A stretch of DNA of 64,000 nucleotides from Epichloe hybrida. Taxonomy: Eukaryota; Ascomycota; Sordariomycetes; Hypocreales; Clavicipitaceae. Location of the stretch: assembly GCA_019022495.1 (NCBI GenBank), contig JAFEKR010000004.1, forward strand, positions 2,604,001-2,668,000. The letters run 5' to 3'. Each line of letters begins with the position of its first letter. Position 1 is the first letter of the stretch. Below the pieces are notes generated by a model. That model was not told the origin of the DNA, ran no database searches, and was given only the letters and a program-made list of their open reading frames with translations. Shown one piece after another: positions 26,586 through 38,696 of the stretch. The translations under genes were made by a program, and so were the position numbers.

Positions 26586-26770
26586 TGTTACGTGCTAGAA
26601 TTAACAGTTAGCCTGTCACCTTAGGATGTGGCCTGTTAATGCCACTAGACCTCGGATGTGGCTAGCACGTGACCTAGAACCCCTATATTAGACAATAGCT
26701 CTGACCTCTAGCTAGTTGAATAATCATCTACCTTCACACTCTTTTATATCATACATTTCGTATCGTAACA
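26586..26770 (+). repeat. 3' LTR of the non-autonomous element
   Basis: 185 bp, matching the 5' LTR except at two positions (AGACAATAG against AGACGATAG, and CATTTCG against CATTACG). Confidence 0.93.
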
Positions 26771-27924
26771 CTAGTAGTACGTATCTTTTAAATCTAGGAC
26801 TATAAAAATAACTACGCTCGCTAATTAATTAAGAATTTTAGCAATAAGGGGCAAAGGGGCCTTATTCTTAATTATAATCTTGTTTAGGCCCCTATAATCC
26901 ACATAAAGCCTTAATTTCCCTCCTTTCTTTAGAATAAATAAAATCAGGGCTTTAGCTAGGCTAACTAATCTTCTAATCTACCCTTTAAGCTACACACTTA
27001 TAAGGTACTCTCTAAGAACCTTTAGCTCCCTTTTAGCTAAATTATATATAAGCCCCTAAGGTAGTGTTTTCCTTTCTTTTAATTTAATTATATAAGTATA
27101 ACCTCCTAGTTTAGGAAGCTTACTTACTAACTCTTTAGAAAAAATATCTATAAACTCCCTATATTCTTCTAGGATTATTAGTGTAAGGCACTTAGTGCTT
27201 TTATCCTAATTTAATATAGCTTCTTTACTACTTATATTTTCTAAAATTAGTATAACTATAATACCTTTACTTTTTTACTATAAATAAGTATACTTAAGGA
27301 TTTATATAGTTACTTCACTATTTATTTATATATCTATTACTACTAAGTTCTTTAATTAGCCTTTTCCTTTTCCTTTTAATTTTTATTTTCTAGAATACTT
27401 AGCTTAATCTTTATTACTCCTAATAATAAAGTAACTACTACTATTTTTTTCTCTTTATATACTTACTACTTACTATAAGTAAAGAAAAGACATTTTATTA
27501 TTACTAGATATCTCTAGTATTTATACTCCTAATATATAATCATAGGTAAATACTCTTTAATTTAGTCTATACCTAGAATTATCCCTTTACTTATATTAGT
27601 AATAAAGTAACTAACTTAGTAAACCTTTATAAATCCTATACTATCTTTTATCTTAACTAATTTTTTTAGAATTCCTTAATATAAAATTACTTTTTTACTT
27701 ATACTCTTTAATATCCTATTTAATTAAATTACACTCTCCTAATCCTTTTTTAATAATAATTTTAAATAAATTATTAAAGACTATATACCTATATTAAATA
27801 GCGCTTACATAGCTAATTACTAGTTATCTTATTATAGAGATACCTATATTCTTATTCTATTATCTATAGGGTATTCTATAGTAAGATTATATTTCTAAGT
27901 CTATGCTAATTAAACTAGTATTAT
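26771..27924 (-). pseudogene. Element A RT N-terminal and protease remnant
   Basis: Colinear with about 18397-19545 of element B, between the non-autonomous insertion and element C. The minus strand encodes the N-terminal RT and protease-side part of pol, RIP-inactivated. Confidence 0.8.
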
Positions 27925-28141
27925 TGTTATGGACTGGCCCCTAGGCGACTGCGATAGGGCGTCAATATAGTATTAAGAGACTTAAGGAGAAAGGAGGAAG
28001 GGTAAGAGGCTATCCCTAGTAGTGCCCCTTATACCCCCTTAGCTACTTATGTAAGCCTCCTTTCCTTACCCTAACTACTTTTACTAATCCCCTCTCTAAT
28101 TACTATATAAATAATGCTTAGGCAAAGCCTAAGCCCTTATA
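27925..28141 (-). repeat. left (3') LTR of element C
   Basis: 217 bp. The outer start is intact (TGTTATGGACTGGCCCC); the inner end is converted (ACTATATAAATAATGC...CTTATA). Confidence 0.92.
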
Positions 28142-29900
28142 TATACCTTTACTTACCTATTGTTAATAAACTCCTCTCTACATTAACCCCTAGCAATATA
28201 CGTAACACCTACGTTGCATATGCCCTTAGTTATTATAATAAAAACTATCCTTACTAATAGCTATCTATAAAGCATCTAATAGGTACCTGCCTCGCTACCT
28301 TATTATCCATTGTGGTGCGCGTAACATATTTACCCCGCTAACGGGTTATTTATTATAAATAATTGCCTTACCCCTACCTATTACACGTGACATATTCGCC
28401 CTACTAATAGGTTTATTTATTATAAATAATTACCCTACCCCTACCTATTTATAGTATACTTAATATAGGTATAACTTTTACTATAAATATCTCACTTTAG
28501 CTTATACTTATCTTACTTTCCCCTCTATATAACACTATCCCTTTATTATTATAAACCTATTATACCTTCCCTATTATCCTATTAGTCCTCTCTTTCTAAA
28601 TAATTATTTCCTTTGCTAAAATACCTTAATACTATACTAACACTCTTACTCTTATAGCTCTAGTAGCTATAGGAGTAGCTACCCTTACTATACTAATATC
28701 TTATTCTATTAGCAAGTACCTTATAGAGAGAAACTCTAATAATAAATAGTATACTATGCCTAAAATAGTCTAGTGTCCTTATAGTCCTTATATTAAATAG
28801 GCTCTTACTACTAGTGTCTTAAACTATTATTTACCTTAAAGTAAGGAGTTATATCCTTTATATTAGTAGTATTATATTACCTACATGTAGTACACTAGGC
28901 TTCTATTCACTAACCTATAACTCTAATATGCCCTTAAGGATCTTAAGGCTAAAATCGCTATAGGCATATATATTATTAAGCCTAGAGTCCCTAAGACTAT
29001 AATTACTAAGAAAAAGATACCTATCTTATTATAGAGATACTACTATCTTATTAGTTATTAGAACGCTCTCCTTAACTAGGCATAATTTAACCTAACTCCT
29101 ATACGCTTAGCTCTTAAGGTATCTCTAGCTATAAATGCCCCTACAATAAACATAACTAGCCTTAATATTATCCCCTTTATTAGCACTAGCTCTTTAGCTA
29201 GTTATAGTATAGCATAGTCTATGTAGTAAGTTATAGGCATTTTATTCTAGTAGAACTAATAGGTTATTAGCAGCTTAAATACTATACGTAAAGAAATGCG
29301 TAAATAGTTTACTACCCTTATCTAGGCGCTTACCCCCTATTATTATAGCAGGAACTAATACTATTATTATATTACTAAGTTAGGTAATAACTCCCCTTCC
29401 TATTATTACTAGCGGCCTACTTATCTCCCCTTTAAGTTAAAGTTAGCTAGTTTTCCTCCTAAACACGCCCTTAGAAACCCTAGAGCTAGCTAGCCTCTAG
29501 CTAGAAATTATATTCCTTATCCTAGTAAGACTACTATCCTTACTTACTATCCCCCCCCTTACGCTCTAGTTACACCTCTACCTACATACACTCTATACGC
29601 TAACCTCACCTACACTATCTAAAACCTAGGTTATATCCCTAGTAAATAACTCTTTATGCTATAACTATTACTAGGTAAATATACTATAGCCACATTAGTA
29701 AAGCACTAACTCTAAACAAAGGCAGCATATGCTTATATAAGCTCTCCTATTAATTTAGATAAAGATTTAGAGGATAATTATTCCCTCTAAGTAGTAGTAA
29801 TAGACTGCAATATATTAGCATCTTAGATATATATAGGAGTCTTTATAAGTAAATAAGTTTTCTAAAATTAATTTAGTCTATTATTATATTATATATCTCC
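28142..29900. other. unassigned 3' region of element C
   Basis: About 1.75 kb between the left LTR and the chromodomain of C. It contains a near-tandem duplication of about 64 bp (28322-28386 and 28387-28447, both with a TTATTTATTATAAATAATT core). I recognise no coding domain on either strand. Confidence 0.6.
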
Positions 29901-32900
29901 CTATTTTACCTTAAATTTATTAAGGGCCTATGTCTATACTATATTCTCTAGCGGTTCCTATATAGGCTATATATAACCTACTTACTTAATAAGTACATTA
30001 TGTCTCCTACCCTAGCCTAGGGCATTATAAGCCACTAGGATCCGCTTAACCTAATATTCCTTAATAAGTTTATTATTACCCTTTACAGGGACTTATTCTA
30101 GTCCTAGACAGGAGTCCTAGAGCTTCTAACTAGGGAGAGGGTCCTCTATAGCGCGTTTAATAAAGTCTATGTAAAATACTAGGTAAATACCTCTTAGGAT
30201 ATTAAGCTACACTATAAGTGGTATTAGGACTTCTATAACTATATACTTTACTACTACCTAATTAAGTTTCTATAAGGGGTAATTAGTTTTAATGTTTTTA
30301 AGTAAAAGCTATACCTTATCTTTAACCTAGAACTATTCCGCTAGCTAACGCAAAGTAAACATAGTATCCTACTGCCTTTATTATACGTAGGCTATTATAG
30401 CTTATGCTAGATAAGTACCCTCCTAAAGGTGCTTAAGAAACCGCACTACTTGCCCCTTTAGTGTTATTATAGAAGTAAATATATCTAGTAGTAACTAGAC
30501 TAGCTCTAGATTATAGCTATGTAGTAGCTTATTTAGGCTAACTCCTATTATAGAAAATAGCCTATTATTAATTACAAGCTAGTAAGTAGCTAGATATTCT
30601 AGCTAGTTAAACTATAAGAAAGAGACTATAATATGTAGTATTGCCTATACCTCTTAGTTTACTTACTTAGTGCCACTATTAGTCTATAGGTAGTGTAATA
30701 TAGAAAGTAACTAATTAATCCTAACTAGGGAGTATAATATTATCTAAAACTTTCCTAACTAATCTAAGCTATAATCTATAATAATTAATTAAGGAAACCC
30801 CCTAAACTACTACTAAACTATTTTAAACCTCTTTATATATTCCTTAGCTCCTATAGAAGTTATAGCCTTAAGCTAAACAAATTTAGAGAGTTAATCTATA
30901 ATAACCATTAGGTATTATGGTTTTTCTAGGGATAGTGCTAGTAAGTTTATTATAAAGTTAATATAGATCTATAACTAAAACTAGTTAGGAATAGGTAAAG
31001 GCTTTAGTAAGCCCTAGTGATATTAATAGCTCTTATAACTACTATACCAGTAATAGTTATAAATAAACCTAGCAATATCTTATGATATCCTATCCTAGTG
31101 AAACTACTGTTATAAGATTTAGAACGTGGTATTATAGCCTAGGTGCCCTACTACTAGCAAATTGTGGTATTACTATATTAGGGTTATTATAAGAGGCTCC
31201 TAAGCTAGGACCTAGGTATAGCCCCTAAACTAAAGCGCCCTATAAGCGCTTATAGAATAATTTACTACCTACTCCCTTATAAGTGCTTTAATAGGAAACC
31301 TCTAGGCCCCTTCCTAGATAGCCCTTAACTAGATACTATACGTAGGGTTAGAGATAATAGCCTAGTCCTATAAGGTCTAAAGGTATTTAGTAGTAAAGAG
31401 AACCTTACTAGCTAGTGGTAGCGCTATGCTATTATTATCCTACTATCTATCTAGTGTTAGTAAGAGTTATATAATAGTAATAGGTTATAGGATATGTCCT
31501 ATTCTAGAGGTTACCCCTTCCTAGTCTTGCTCCCTTTAAGAAAGAGCATTAGGCTACTATGCCTATATACTAGGTCTATACTAGAGGTGGAAATTAAATA
31601 GTATAAGTGTGTCTACCTATTAAGCCTGCTATTCTAATATTAACTAGGGAGTTATAAAGTACTCTAGGTTCTTATAGTCTATGTAAATTATAAATAGACT
31701 AGAAATACCCTATAGCTTAGCTAACTATGCCTTAAGGTATAAGATAATAGCTAATAACTCCTTATTATAGATTATGTAGTTCTTTTATAAGGACATAAGG
31801 CTAGTAAAGTAGTAGTAACTAGGTATATAACGCTATCCTAGCCTTATTAGGAAAGGCATTCTCTAATAGCTATTCCTAAATAATTAGCTTTTACCACTAT
31901 AGGGAGATCTAGATCTTATTATACTAGTATTAGGTATATAATAAAGGTGTCTTTTAACCTATTAAAGGCATTGTTCTCTTTAGGCCCCTATTAAAAAGGG
32001 ACATTTCTCTTAGTTAATTATATTAGCGGTGCCACTATTTCTAAAAAGTTACTAATAAAGTTATAGTAGAAGTTAGCAAACCCTAGGAAGCTACAGACCC
32101 CCTAAAGTTTCGTTAGGGCTACTTATTCCCTAATAGCTATAACCTTTGCTAGATCTAGGCAAATAGAACGTCCTACTATAATAATATATCCTAGGTATTA
32201 AACCTCCTTTACTATAAACATAGACTTATTAAGGTCTAAGTATAACCTCACGGCCCTTAGGCAGCCTAATATTACCTAAACCTTAGCTATATAGTCTTTC
32301 CTTAATCCCCCTAAGTAAACTAAAATATTATCTAAGTACGCTATAATAAAATCCCCTAACATATCCCCTAAGGACTTATTAATATAATATTAGAACATTA
32401 CTAGTGCGCTAGCTAAGCTAAAGAGGCAAACTAGCCACTTAAATAGCCTAAACCTAGTTTAGAACGCTATTAGGTGCTCCTAGCCCTTAGCAATCCATAG
32501 CTTATAAAACACTACGTAAATATTTACCTTTATAAACTAGCGCGCCTAGGATAAGAAACAGAGTGTCTCCTTAATTAACAGGAGAGAATAGTAATCCTAT
32601 GCTATTATCTTATTAAGAGCGCAGTAGTCTACGCAAAAACGCTAACCCTTATTAGCCTTTTTAATAAGGAGGACTAAAGCTATAGCTAATAATAAGCTAG
32701 CATAAATCTAACCCTTATCTATTAAGTCTATAATCTAGTGTCTAACCTCTAGAAGCTAGTCCCTTAGCATATTATATAGCAGTCCCTAAGGGAGCGTTAG
32801 TTTAGACCTATCCTAATTCTTACGCAAGCATATATAGTGATTAAGGGACCCCTAATAAGGAGGTAGGCTATTAGCTCTAGCCTTATTAAAAAGGTCTATA

Positions 32901-34800
32901 AAGTTAGCTAACTCCTTAGGTAACGTTAACGTGTCTAGGCTATTAGGCTTTATCTTAGGCGCTGTAATCTATAGTACTATTATTATCTCCCTAAGGCTTA
33001 TAGTAATAAATATTATAGAAGTGTCCCTTCTCTAGTATGCCTAGCGCGCTTCTATAGCATATAAGGAACTAATAATCCCCTATACTAAAGTCTTCACCCT
33101 ACGCGCAAAGGCTTTAGAGACATATAAGCCCTTTACTACTCTAATAACTAATTACTATTTTACTATGTAAATAACTACGTTATAATATTCTAGCTATGGC
33201 ATCCTAAGTATAACGTCTTGTGTAAGGCCTAGGATAATATATAAATACACTAATAACTCCTAGCTATTAATATCTATTCTAGTGCGTACTATATAGGTAA
33301 TTAAGGAGGTGTCCTCCTATACCCTCTTTTCCCTCTTTTCCATTTCCACTGCAGTCTAGATATGCCTCCTCTTTAGTAACTATATAAGCTCTAGGCTAAA
33401 CTATTTTACTACTAACTTACTTATAGCATTATAATAATTATAACTATAATTAATCTAGATATTAATATAATAATATATATTAAAGAGTATAGGAATTAAG
33501 AATAGCAGTTAGTCTATATATTATACTATATCTTACTCTAACTCTATATAGCTTAAATAGTTATCCTATGTTATAGTATGTAATTAGTCTCCTTGCCCTT
33601 ACGCAAGACTTTGCTTAGGGGCTACTTATTTTCTATAGGGGGAATATTTACCTCCTTATTTACGCTTTCCTTATTCGCTCTATATAAGTTAATGCTAACC
33701 TATAGGGGATAGGGCAGGAGGAAGGTATACTCCTAAATGTAATAGTCCTTAGATTTACATTATAGGTAGTATCTCTCCTAATGGCATTTAGCTAACTTTG
33801 CTTCTAATACCTATTTAGCCTATTATGCATCTATAGCTAGCTTTAGACCCTTCTCCTTCTTAACTAGCCTATTCTATTTTCCTAATTAAGTCCTTACCGC
33901 GCGCACCCTAGTTATTAGTGTGTTACCCTTATAATCTATCTAAGGTATAGGTTTAGCTAGCTATAGTTTGCGTTAGGACTAGTACTTATCCTCTATAGTA
34001 AGGGCCTTAATATTAACTATAATCTCATAATACTATATAATAGCTATGTGCCACACGCTTTAGCTAATACCCTAGCCTATGCTAATTTCTCTTAAACGCT
34101 TATTAAGCGCTTATTAAAGCTTTACTAGCTTTATATTATCCCCCTAATAATCCTCTCTTACTAATAAGAGTTTCTCTATAAAGCAAATAAAGAACATAGA
34201 AAATAGCTCCCCTAGGCCCTATTCTATTTAGTTAAGCTCTATAAGAGCTATCTCCTATCTATATAGATTAGAGAACATAAACCTAAGGTATTCTAGGAAT
34301 TTAGCTAGGTTAAAATTATAAATACTACTTTATTTAAAGAAAGTAGCTACCTAGGACTAGACTTTAGAGAATAGGTTCTAGTAAATAAATATTTACCTAT
34401 CCTTATTAGTTCTAATAAAGTCCTTATTTACCTATAGCTTATATTCTATTAGGAACCTTTACGCAGCAAATAAGGCCTTATTACTATTATATAGGTTACC
34501 TATAGGGATAGGTTTTTATTTTACCCTAGGTATAGTTAAGACTAGGTTAAAGGTAAGAGGCAGAGTAAGGTTAACTATTAGGGCGTTAGGCTAGGCTATA
34601 ATAGGTGGTTAGGTTAAAGGTCCTATAGTGTTTACGGCTACGTATTATTAAAGGCACTTAAGCTTTACTATTTACTTATTAAGCATAAGTTAAAGCGTTT
34701 TAAATTAGGCCTATTAGGCTACTAGTAGTGCTATAGCGTTAGATAAGGGAGTTATTGTCCTCTAGCTAGGTTAGTCTTATAGTTAAAGCGTGTCTATTAT
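29900..34800 (-). pseudogene. Element C gag-pol remnant
   Basis: The minus strand shows the RT active site at about 32325-32350 (IAYLDNILVY, Asp to Asn), an integrase-core stretch near 30890-30920 (MVIID.LSKF) and a C-terminal chromodomain at about 29930-30010 (VLIK.VGYI.PI.EPLENI). Stops are consistent with RIP of Trp and Gln codons. Protease and gag lie between about 33000 and 34800 but are too degraded to delimit. Confidence 0.82.
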
Positions 34801-34877
34801 ATCTATTAATGCATTTATTAGTATTTCTATTATGTCTTTTAGTAGTTATTAAAAAGGACTAAAGGAAGTCTCTTAAT

Positions 34878-35094
34878 TATTATAGACTAGCCCCTAGGTA
34901 ACTACAATAAGGCGTTAATATAGTATTAAGAGACTTAAGGAAAAAGGAGGAAGGGTAAGAGACTATCCCTAGTGGTGCCCCTTATACCCCCTTAGCTACT
35001 TATGTAAGCCTCCTTTCCTTGCCCTAACTGCTTCTACTAATCCCCTCTCTAACTACTGTACAAACAATGCTTAGGCAAAGCCTAAGCCCTTACA
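34878..35094 (-). repeat. right (5') LTR of element C
   Basis: 217 bp. The inner start is converted (TATTATAGACTAGCCCC); the outer end is intact (ACTGTACAAACAATGC...CTTACA). Confidence 0.92.
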
Positions 35095-35099
35095 ATTAT

Positions 35100-36344
35100 A
35101 TTAGGAGACATAGCTTTATTACTACTTTCCCTATGTTTCTTAGTTATATATTTAGTACTTTTATAGGTAAAATAATCTAGTGCCTAATAAGTTAGTATAG
35201 CATGCCTAGGCTTTCTATATTTATAGCACACTAAGAATAATCTTTTCCCTTAGTCTTTACTTTATTACTATGCCTTATTTATAAGTAATATAAAATAAGA
35301 GCATTACCTCTTTCTTTTAAAGTCCTAACCTTTTTTATTATTTTAGCCTAAACCTATTATAACCTTTGCTTTCTTACCCTAGCCTTATAGTTAGCTTTAG
35401 GTTATTAGGATCTCTTAACTAATTATTTACTTCCTTATAGTATTATTTAAGCTATTTAGAAAAATTATAATTCTTAGATATATAGGGATTTCTTTAGGTA
35501 ACTTAGCTTTTACCTTATCCTAGGCTTATATAAAGGATTAAAATAATTAGCTATTCTTTTACCTAAGATTTAGTAGTAACCTTATTACTTCTAAGTGTCT
35601 TATACTTATATCTATTATTCTAGTTTTTAACTATTCTAGGAAATTTACCTAGGTAATTAATAAATAATTTACATACCTATTTATAGCTATATAATACATT
35701 CACTATTACTTTACATTACTAGCTAGGTAGCTACTTATATACACTACCTTAGTTATATTATTCTTAAAGGTATAGTAATCTAATTTAAATAGTATATCTA
35801 AGTTTACTAAGAAATTCTATAGGCTTTTATACGTTTCCCCTTTAAATATAGGCATTTTTATTTACGTTTTAATAAGACTACCTTACTATATAATTACTAC
35901 TATATTACTATAAACTATAGGTAAAATTATAGCTAATGTTTAAGAGGTAATTATAAGTCTAAATTAAGGGGTAATTATAGGTTTAGTTTAAGGTCTAGCT
36001 AATCCTAGATTTGCCTTAAGCTCTTTAATTTATGCCTTTATTTATAAGACCTCTTATCTCCTCTAAAGGCAATGTAGCTTAGATTATATAACCTTATAGT
36101 GTTACTATAATGCCCTTTTTTCTTTAGTTATATTATCTATACCTCCACCTAAATTAGGATTAAGTGGCGTTTATTACACCCTATTATCTATAGTTCTAGA
36201 TTATAGGGGTTCCTTATCTTCCTAATTATTTATAGCTTTATTATTATAAGGTACTAGCATGTTTCTAGTAAATCTTTAAAGTATTAGCTATATAATAATC
36301 TAGCTAATGGTTTATATCCTTAAAAAGGTTAAGAGAGATTAATT
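35100..36344 (-). pseudogene. Element A gag remnant
   Basis: Colinear with about 19550-20768 of element B, including the degraded zinc-knuckle region near 35200. This is the 5' end of the coding part of A, on the minus strand, RIP-inactivated. Confidence 0.8.
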
Positions 36345-36614
36345 TATTATAGCTTACACTAAAAGGTTAAGAATAAAGTAATAGCTAAGACTATTATAGT
36401 TACTACTAGATAGATACTAGCTAGGGGTAGGTGTATAAAGGTTTTAATCTCTAACCTAGCACTAATAATATGCGTAGTCTTTAATAAGTACCTTGCTTTA
36501 TAAGCATATAGCTATCTTATAGCTAGCTAGCCTCTTTGTTATTCGCATGGCCTAAAGGTTCTCTAAAGACCCGCTTTAATGAACATCCTATCTTTAACCT
36601 CTGCGCTCCTAACA
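36345..36614 (-). repeat. right (5') LTR of element A
   Basis: 270 bp. The inner start is saturated (TATTATAGCTTACACTA); the outer end keeps CpA/TpG (ATTCGCATGGCC... CTCCTAACA). Confidence 0.92.
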
Positions 36615-36619
36615 CCTCT

Positions 36620-38250
36620 ATTATAATAGTTTTATTAAACTTAGACTATTTAAACTAATAAATATTATTAAAAATATAAACATTAGCTCTAGAATTATAA
36701 ATAACTATATTCTAATTTCCTTTAGAGCTATCTATAGCGTTTAAAGTTAAATATATAACTTCCCTTAAAGGTTAAGAGCTTTATAAGTATATAAATAATA
36801 ATATATTTATAGTTTTCTCTCCTAGAGTTACTATAAGTAAGTTATTTATTAGGTTTTATAAGGGGATAATAATATTACTACTTTTCTCCCTTTTCTCTAG
36901 CTTTTAACTTATAGCTTTTAATCTCTCTTATAGGTTTTCCTTTAGATATCTCTTAATATTATCCTTAGAGTTTTTCCTAACTTCCTAATCCTTAAGAGTA
37001 GCCTCTAGCTTATAAAGAGCTTTAAATAAATTATAGAATTCCTACTACTTTAATATATTATAAATATTATAACTAGAGTATTTAAGGCACTTCCTTTGCT
37101 TTAATCTATTTTAACTATTTAATCTATTAGTAGTAATAGCGTTATTAGCTAATTTTATTATTATTAAGCTTTAAGAAGCTTTATAATCTCTTTTAAACTT
37201 ACTAACTACCTTAAGGAAGCTATTATTCTTTTCTTTATTAAGTAAGTTATTCTATTTCTTCTAAAATACCTTAAATTTACTTTAAAGAGAAATAATAAAC
37301 TTATATAGTATTATTTCCTTAGTTTATTAAGTCTTAAGATCTAGATAATTTCTTTATAGTACCTTTATTATTATAGCTTACTTATACTAATTATAAGTAC
37401 CTTTAGCTTATAAGTAATTATTAAGGTAATTCTCTATAAGGATAAGTATTTTCTTAGTATTTAGCTTATATTAATTATAAAGAAGCTTAAGTATCCTATA
37501 GGTATAATATTAAACTAACTCCTTTTTCTTTACTTTAGTATTAAAGTTAAGAGAGTCTTATATATTCTTTAAAAGGGTTTTATAAATATATTCCCTAATC
37601 TTTAGTATTTACTTTAATAGGTTTATATACTTTATAAGTTTAAATTAAAGCTTTTTATATTTAAAGTTAAATTAGTTCTTTATATCTTTATAAGTAATTT
37701 TCTAATCTTTAAGAGCATTAAGGTTATCTAGTGTAATCTCTAGTCTTAGGCCTCTCTAAGGGTATATAAGTATTATAAGTTCTTTAAGTAATTTAACCTT
37801 ATTAGGATTAATATACTCCTAAACACTATATAATTCTATATAGTTCTTAACCTAGGTAAACTACTTAATCTAATCCTTCTTTAATAATAATACTATATTT
37901 AAAGTTTCTTTAGATATTATAAAGGGGAATATATTAGTTAACTAAAGTATAAGATAAGGGTTTTAACTAATTAATATAAAAAAGGGGTAATTATCTTATA
38001 ATATAGGTAAGCGTTAATTAATAATATTTAATAGAGCTTATATCTTTAATAATAATTAATAAAAATAGTAATTAAAGCCTCCTAGGCTTATAACTATTAA
38101 GGTAAGGGTAAAAAAGGATAATAAAAAGCGTTTAATTTAGTTAATTAAAGGTATAAATAGCACTTAACTTTTATACCTAAAAGGTATATAGTACGCTATA
38201 GTAATAACTAGTCTATAGAGGTACTTCTAATACATTATATTTACTAATGT
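36620..38250 (-). pseudogene. copia gag and protease remnant
   Basis: The right-hand piece of the host copia element. On the minus strand at about 36710-36650 it reads VIYNSRANVYIFNNIY, a RIP-altered copia protease active site (DSGA with GAT to AAT and GGA to AGA). The gag region lies upstream on that strand (about 38050-36800). The unique-DNA boundary is at about 38250. Confidence 0.72.
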
Positions 38251-38696
38251 CTGACCTCGCGTTTTATCCCTATTAATGCGCGCTGCCCTTATATAACCTA
38301 TGCTTTAAGGGAGCTCTCCCTGACACAACTACACACTGTACACAACCCCTGCGAATCCAGCGCGACAGCGGCTCAGTACGTAGCTCAGACCACTGGAGGC
38401 CCGGCTGACCAGACGCGACAACGGCGGCTTGGCCGGATTCAAGTTCTCCCATTCCAAGTTCCAACGTTGCGCTTTCGTCTTTCAATCTCCCATCCTCGAG
38501 CTCGCTGATTTCTGTTTCAGCAGGTGGCATCTACTATAGCTCTCGCTCGGACTTGCATCACGTATCACGACTAGCGCTCCAGTAATACATTTCCGGGAGC
38601 AACGCGAAGCCAAAATCGCCCGCGCATGATTTAGTCTGCGCTTTCTTCAGCCCCATCAATTCTCAGCACGACGGCATCAGCTGAACTTCTTGCACT
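38251..38696. other. intergenic, transposon edge to zinc-finger gene
   Basis: Normal composition begins sharply at about 38250. An 85-codon minus-strand frame (38273-38530) has no recognisable domain and is not called. The stretch is probably the promoter of the gene starting at 38697. Confidence 0.5.

Larger units (their letters stand above)
24370..26770 (+). mobile_element. 2.4 kb non-autonomous LTR element (TRIM-like)
   Basis: 2401 bp bounded by direct repeats of 185 bp that start TGTTACG and end CGTAACA (perfect 7-bp terminal inverted repeat). It is flanked by CTAGT at 24365-24369 and 26771-26775. The uninterrupted target is seen in element B at about 18385-18400. The two LTRs differ at two positions by eye. 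The composition is near normal, against the saturated AT-rich host. The interior has two tandem-repeat arrays and one glutamine-rich reading frame, but no protease, RT or integrase. It must rely on enzymes supplied in trans. Confidence 0.92.
27925..35094 (-). mobile_element. Element C: second gypsy chromovirus family nested in A
   Basis: 7170 bp with 217-bp LTRs (27925-28141 and 34878-35094) starting TGTTATGGACTGG and ending CCCTTACA. It is flanked by ATTAT (27920-27924 and 35095-35099). The empty site is ACTAGTATTATATTAGGAG in element B near 19545. The coding order on the minus strand is gag, protease, RT, RNase H, integrase, chromodomain. The family is unrelated in LTR sequence to A/B and D. 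Heavily RIP-mutated, no open frame. Confidence 0.92.
11286..36614 (-). mobile_element. Element A: gypsy chromovirus split by three insertions
   Basis: Outer element with 270-bp LTRs at 11286-11555 and 36345-36614, flanked by target duplication CCTCT (11281-11285 and 36615-36619) in the copia host. It is interrupted by element B (13179-21038), the 2.4 kb non-autonomous element (24370-26770) and element C (27925-35094), each with its own 5-bp duplication. Removing those with one duplication each leaves 7883 bp, against 7860 bp for B. Coding is on the minus strand: gag near 36300-35100 and the end at 27920, RT around 26800 and 24370-24000, integrase and chromodomain to about 21400. The 3' part continues at 11556-13178. 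Confidence 0.92.
2251..38250 (-). mobile_element. Ty1/copia retrotransposon, host of the nested insertions
   Basis: The oldest layer of the pile, in three pieces: 36620-38250 (gag and protease), 10854-11285 (pre-integrase) and 2251-4110 (integrase C-terminal part, then reverse transcriptase). The domain order gag-PR-IN-RT on the minus strand is the copia order, and it becomes continuous once A and D are removed. The retained element is about 3.9 kb. It is broken at 2251 inside the RT domain, so RNase H and the 3' LTR are missing. The right edge at about 38250 is where the composition changes. A 5' LTR should lie at about 38110-38240, but no second copy exists here to define it. A sequence near 38090-38110 could be a degraded tRNA primer-binding site. 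Confidence 0.8.

Noticed and set aside
38273..38530. 85-codon minus-strand frame at the transposon edge
   Set aside because: Normal composition but no domain, signal peptide or splice structure. Could be the broken 5' end of a gene, but nothing supports it.
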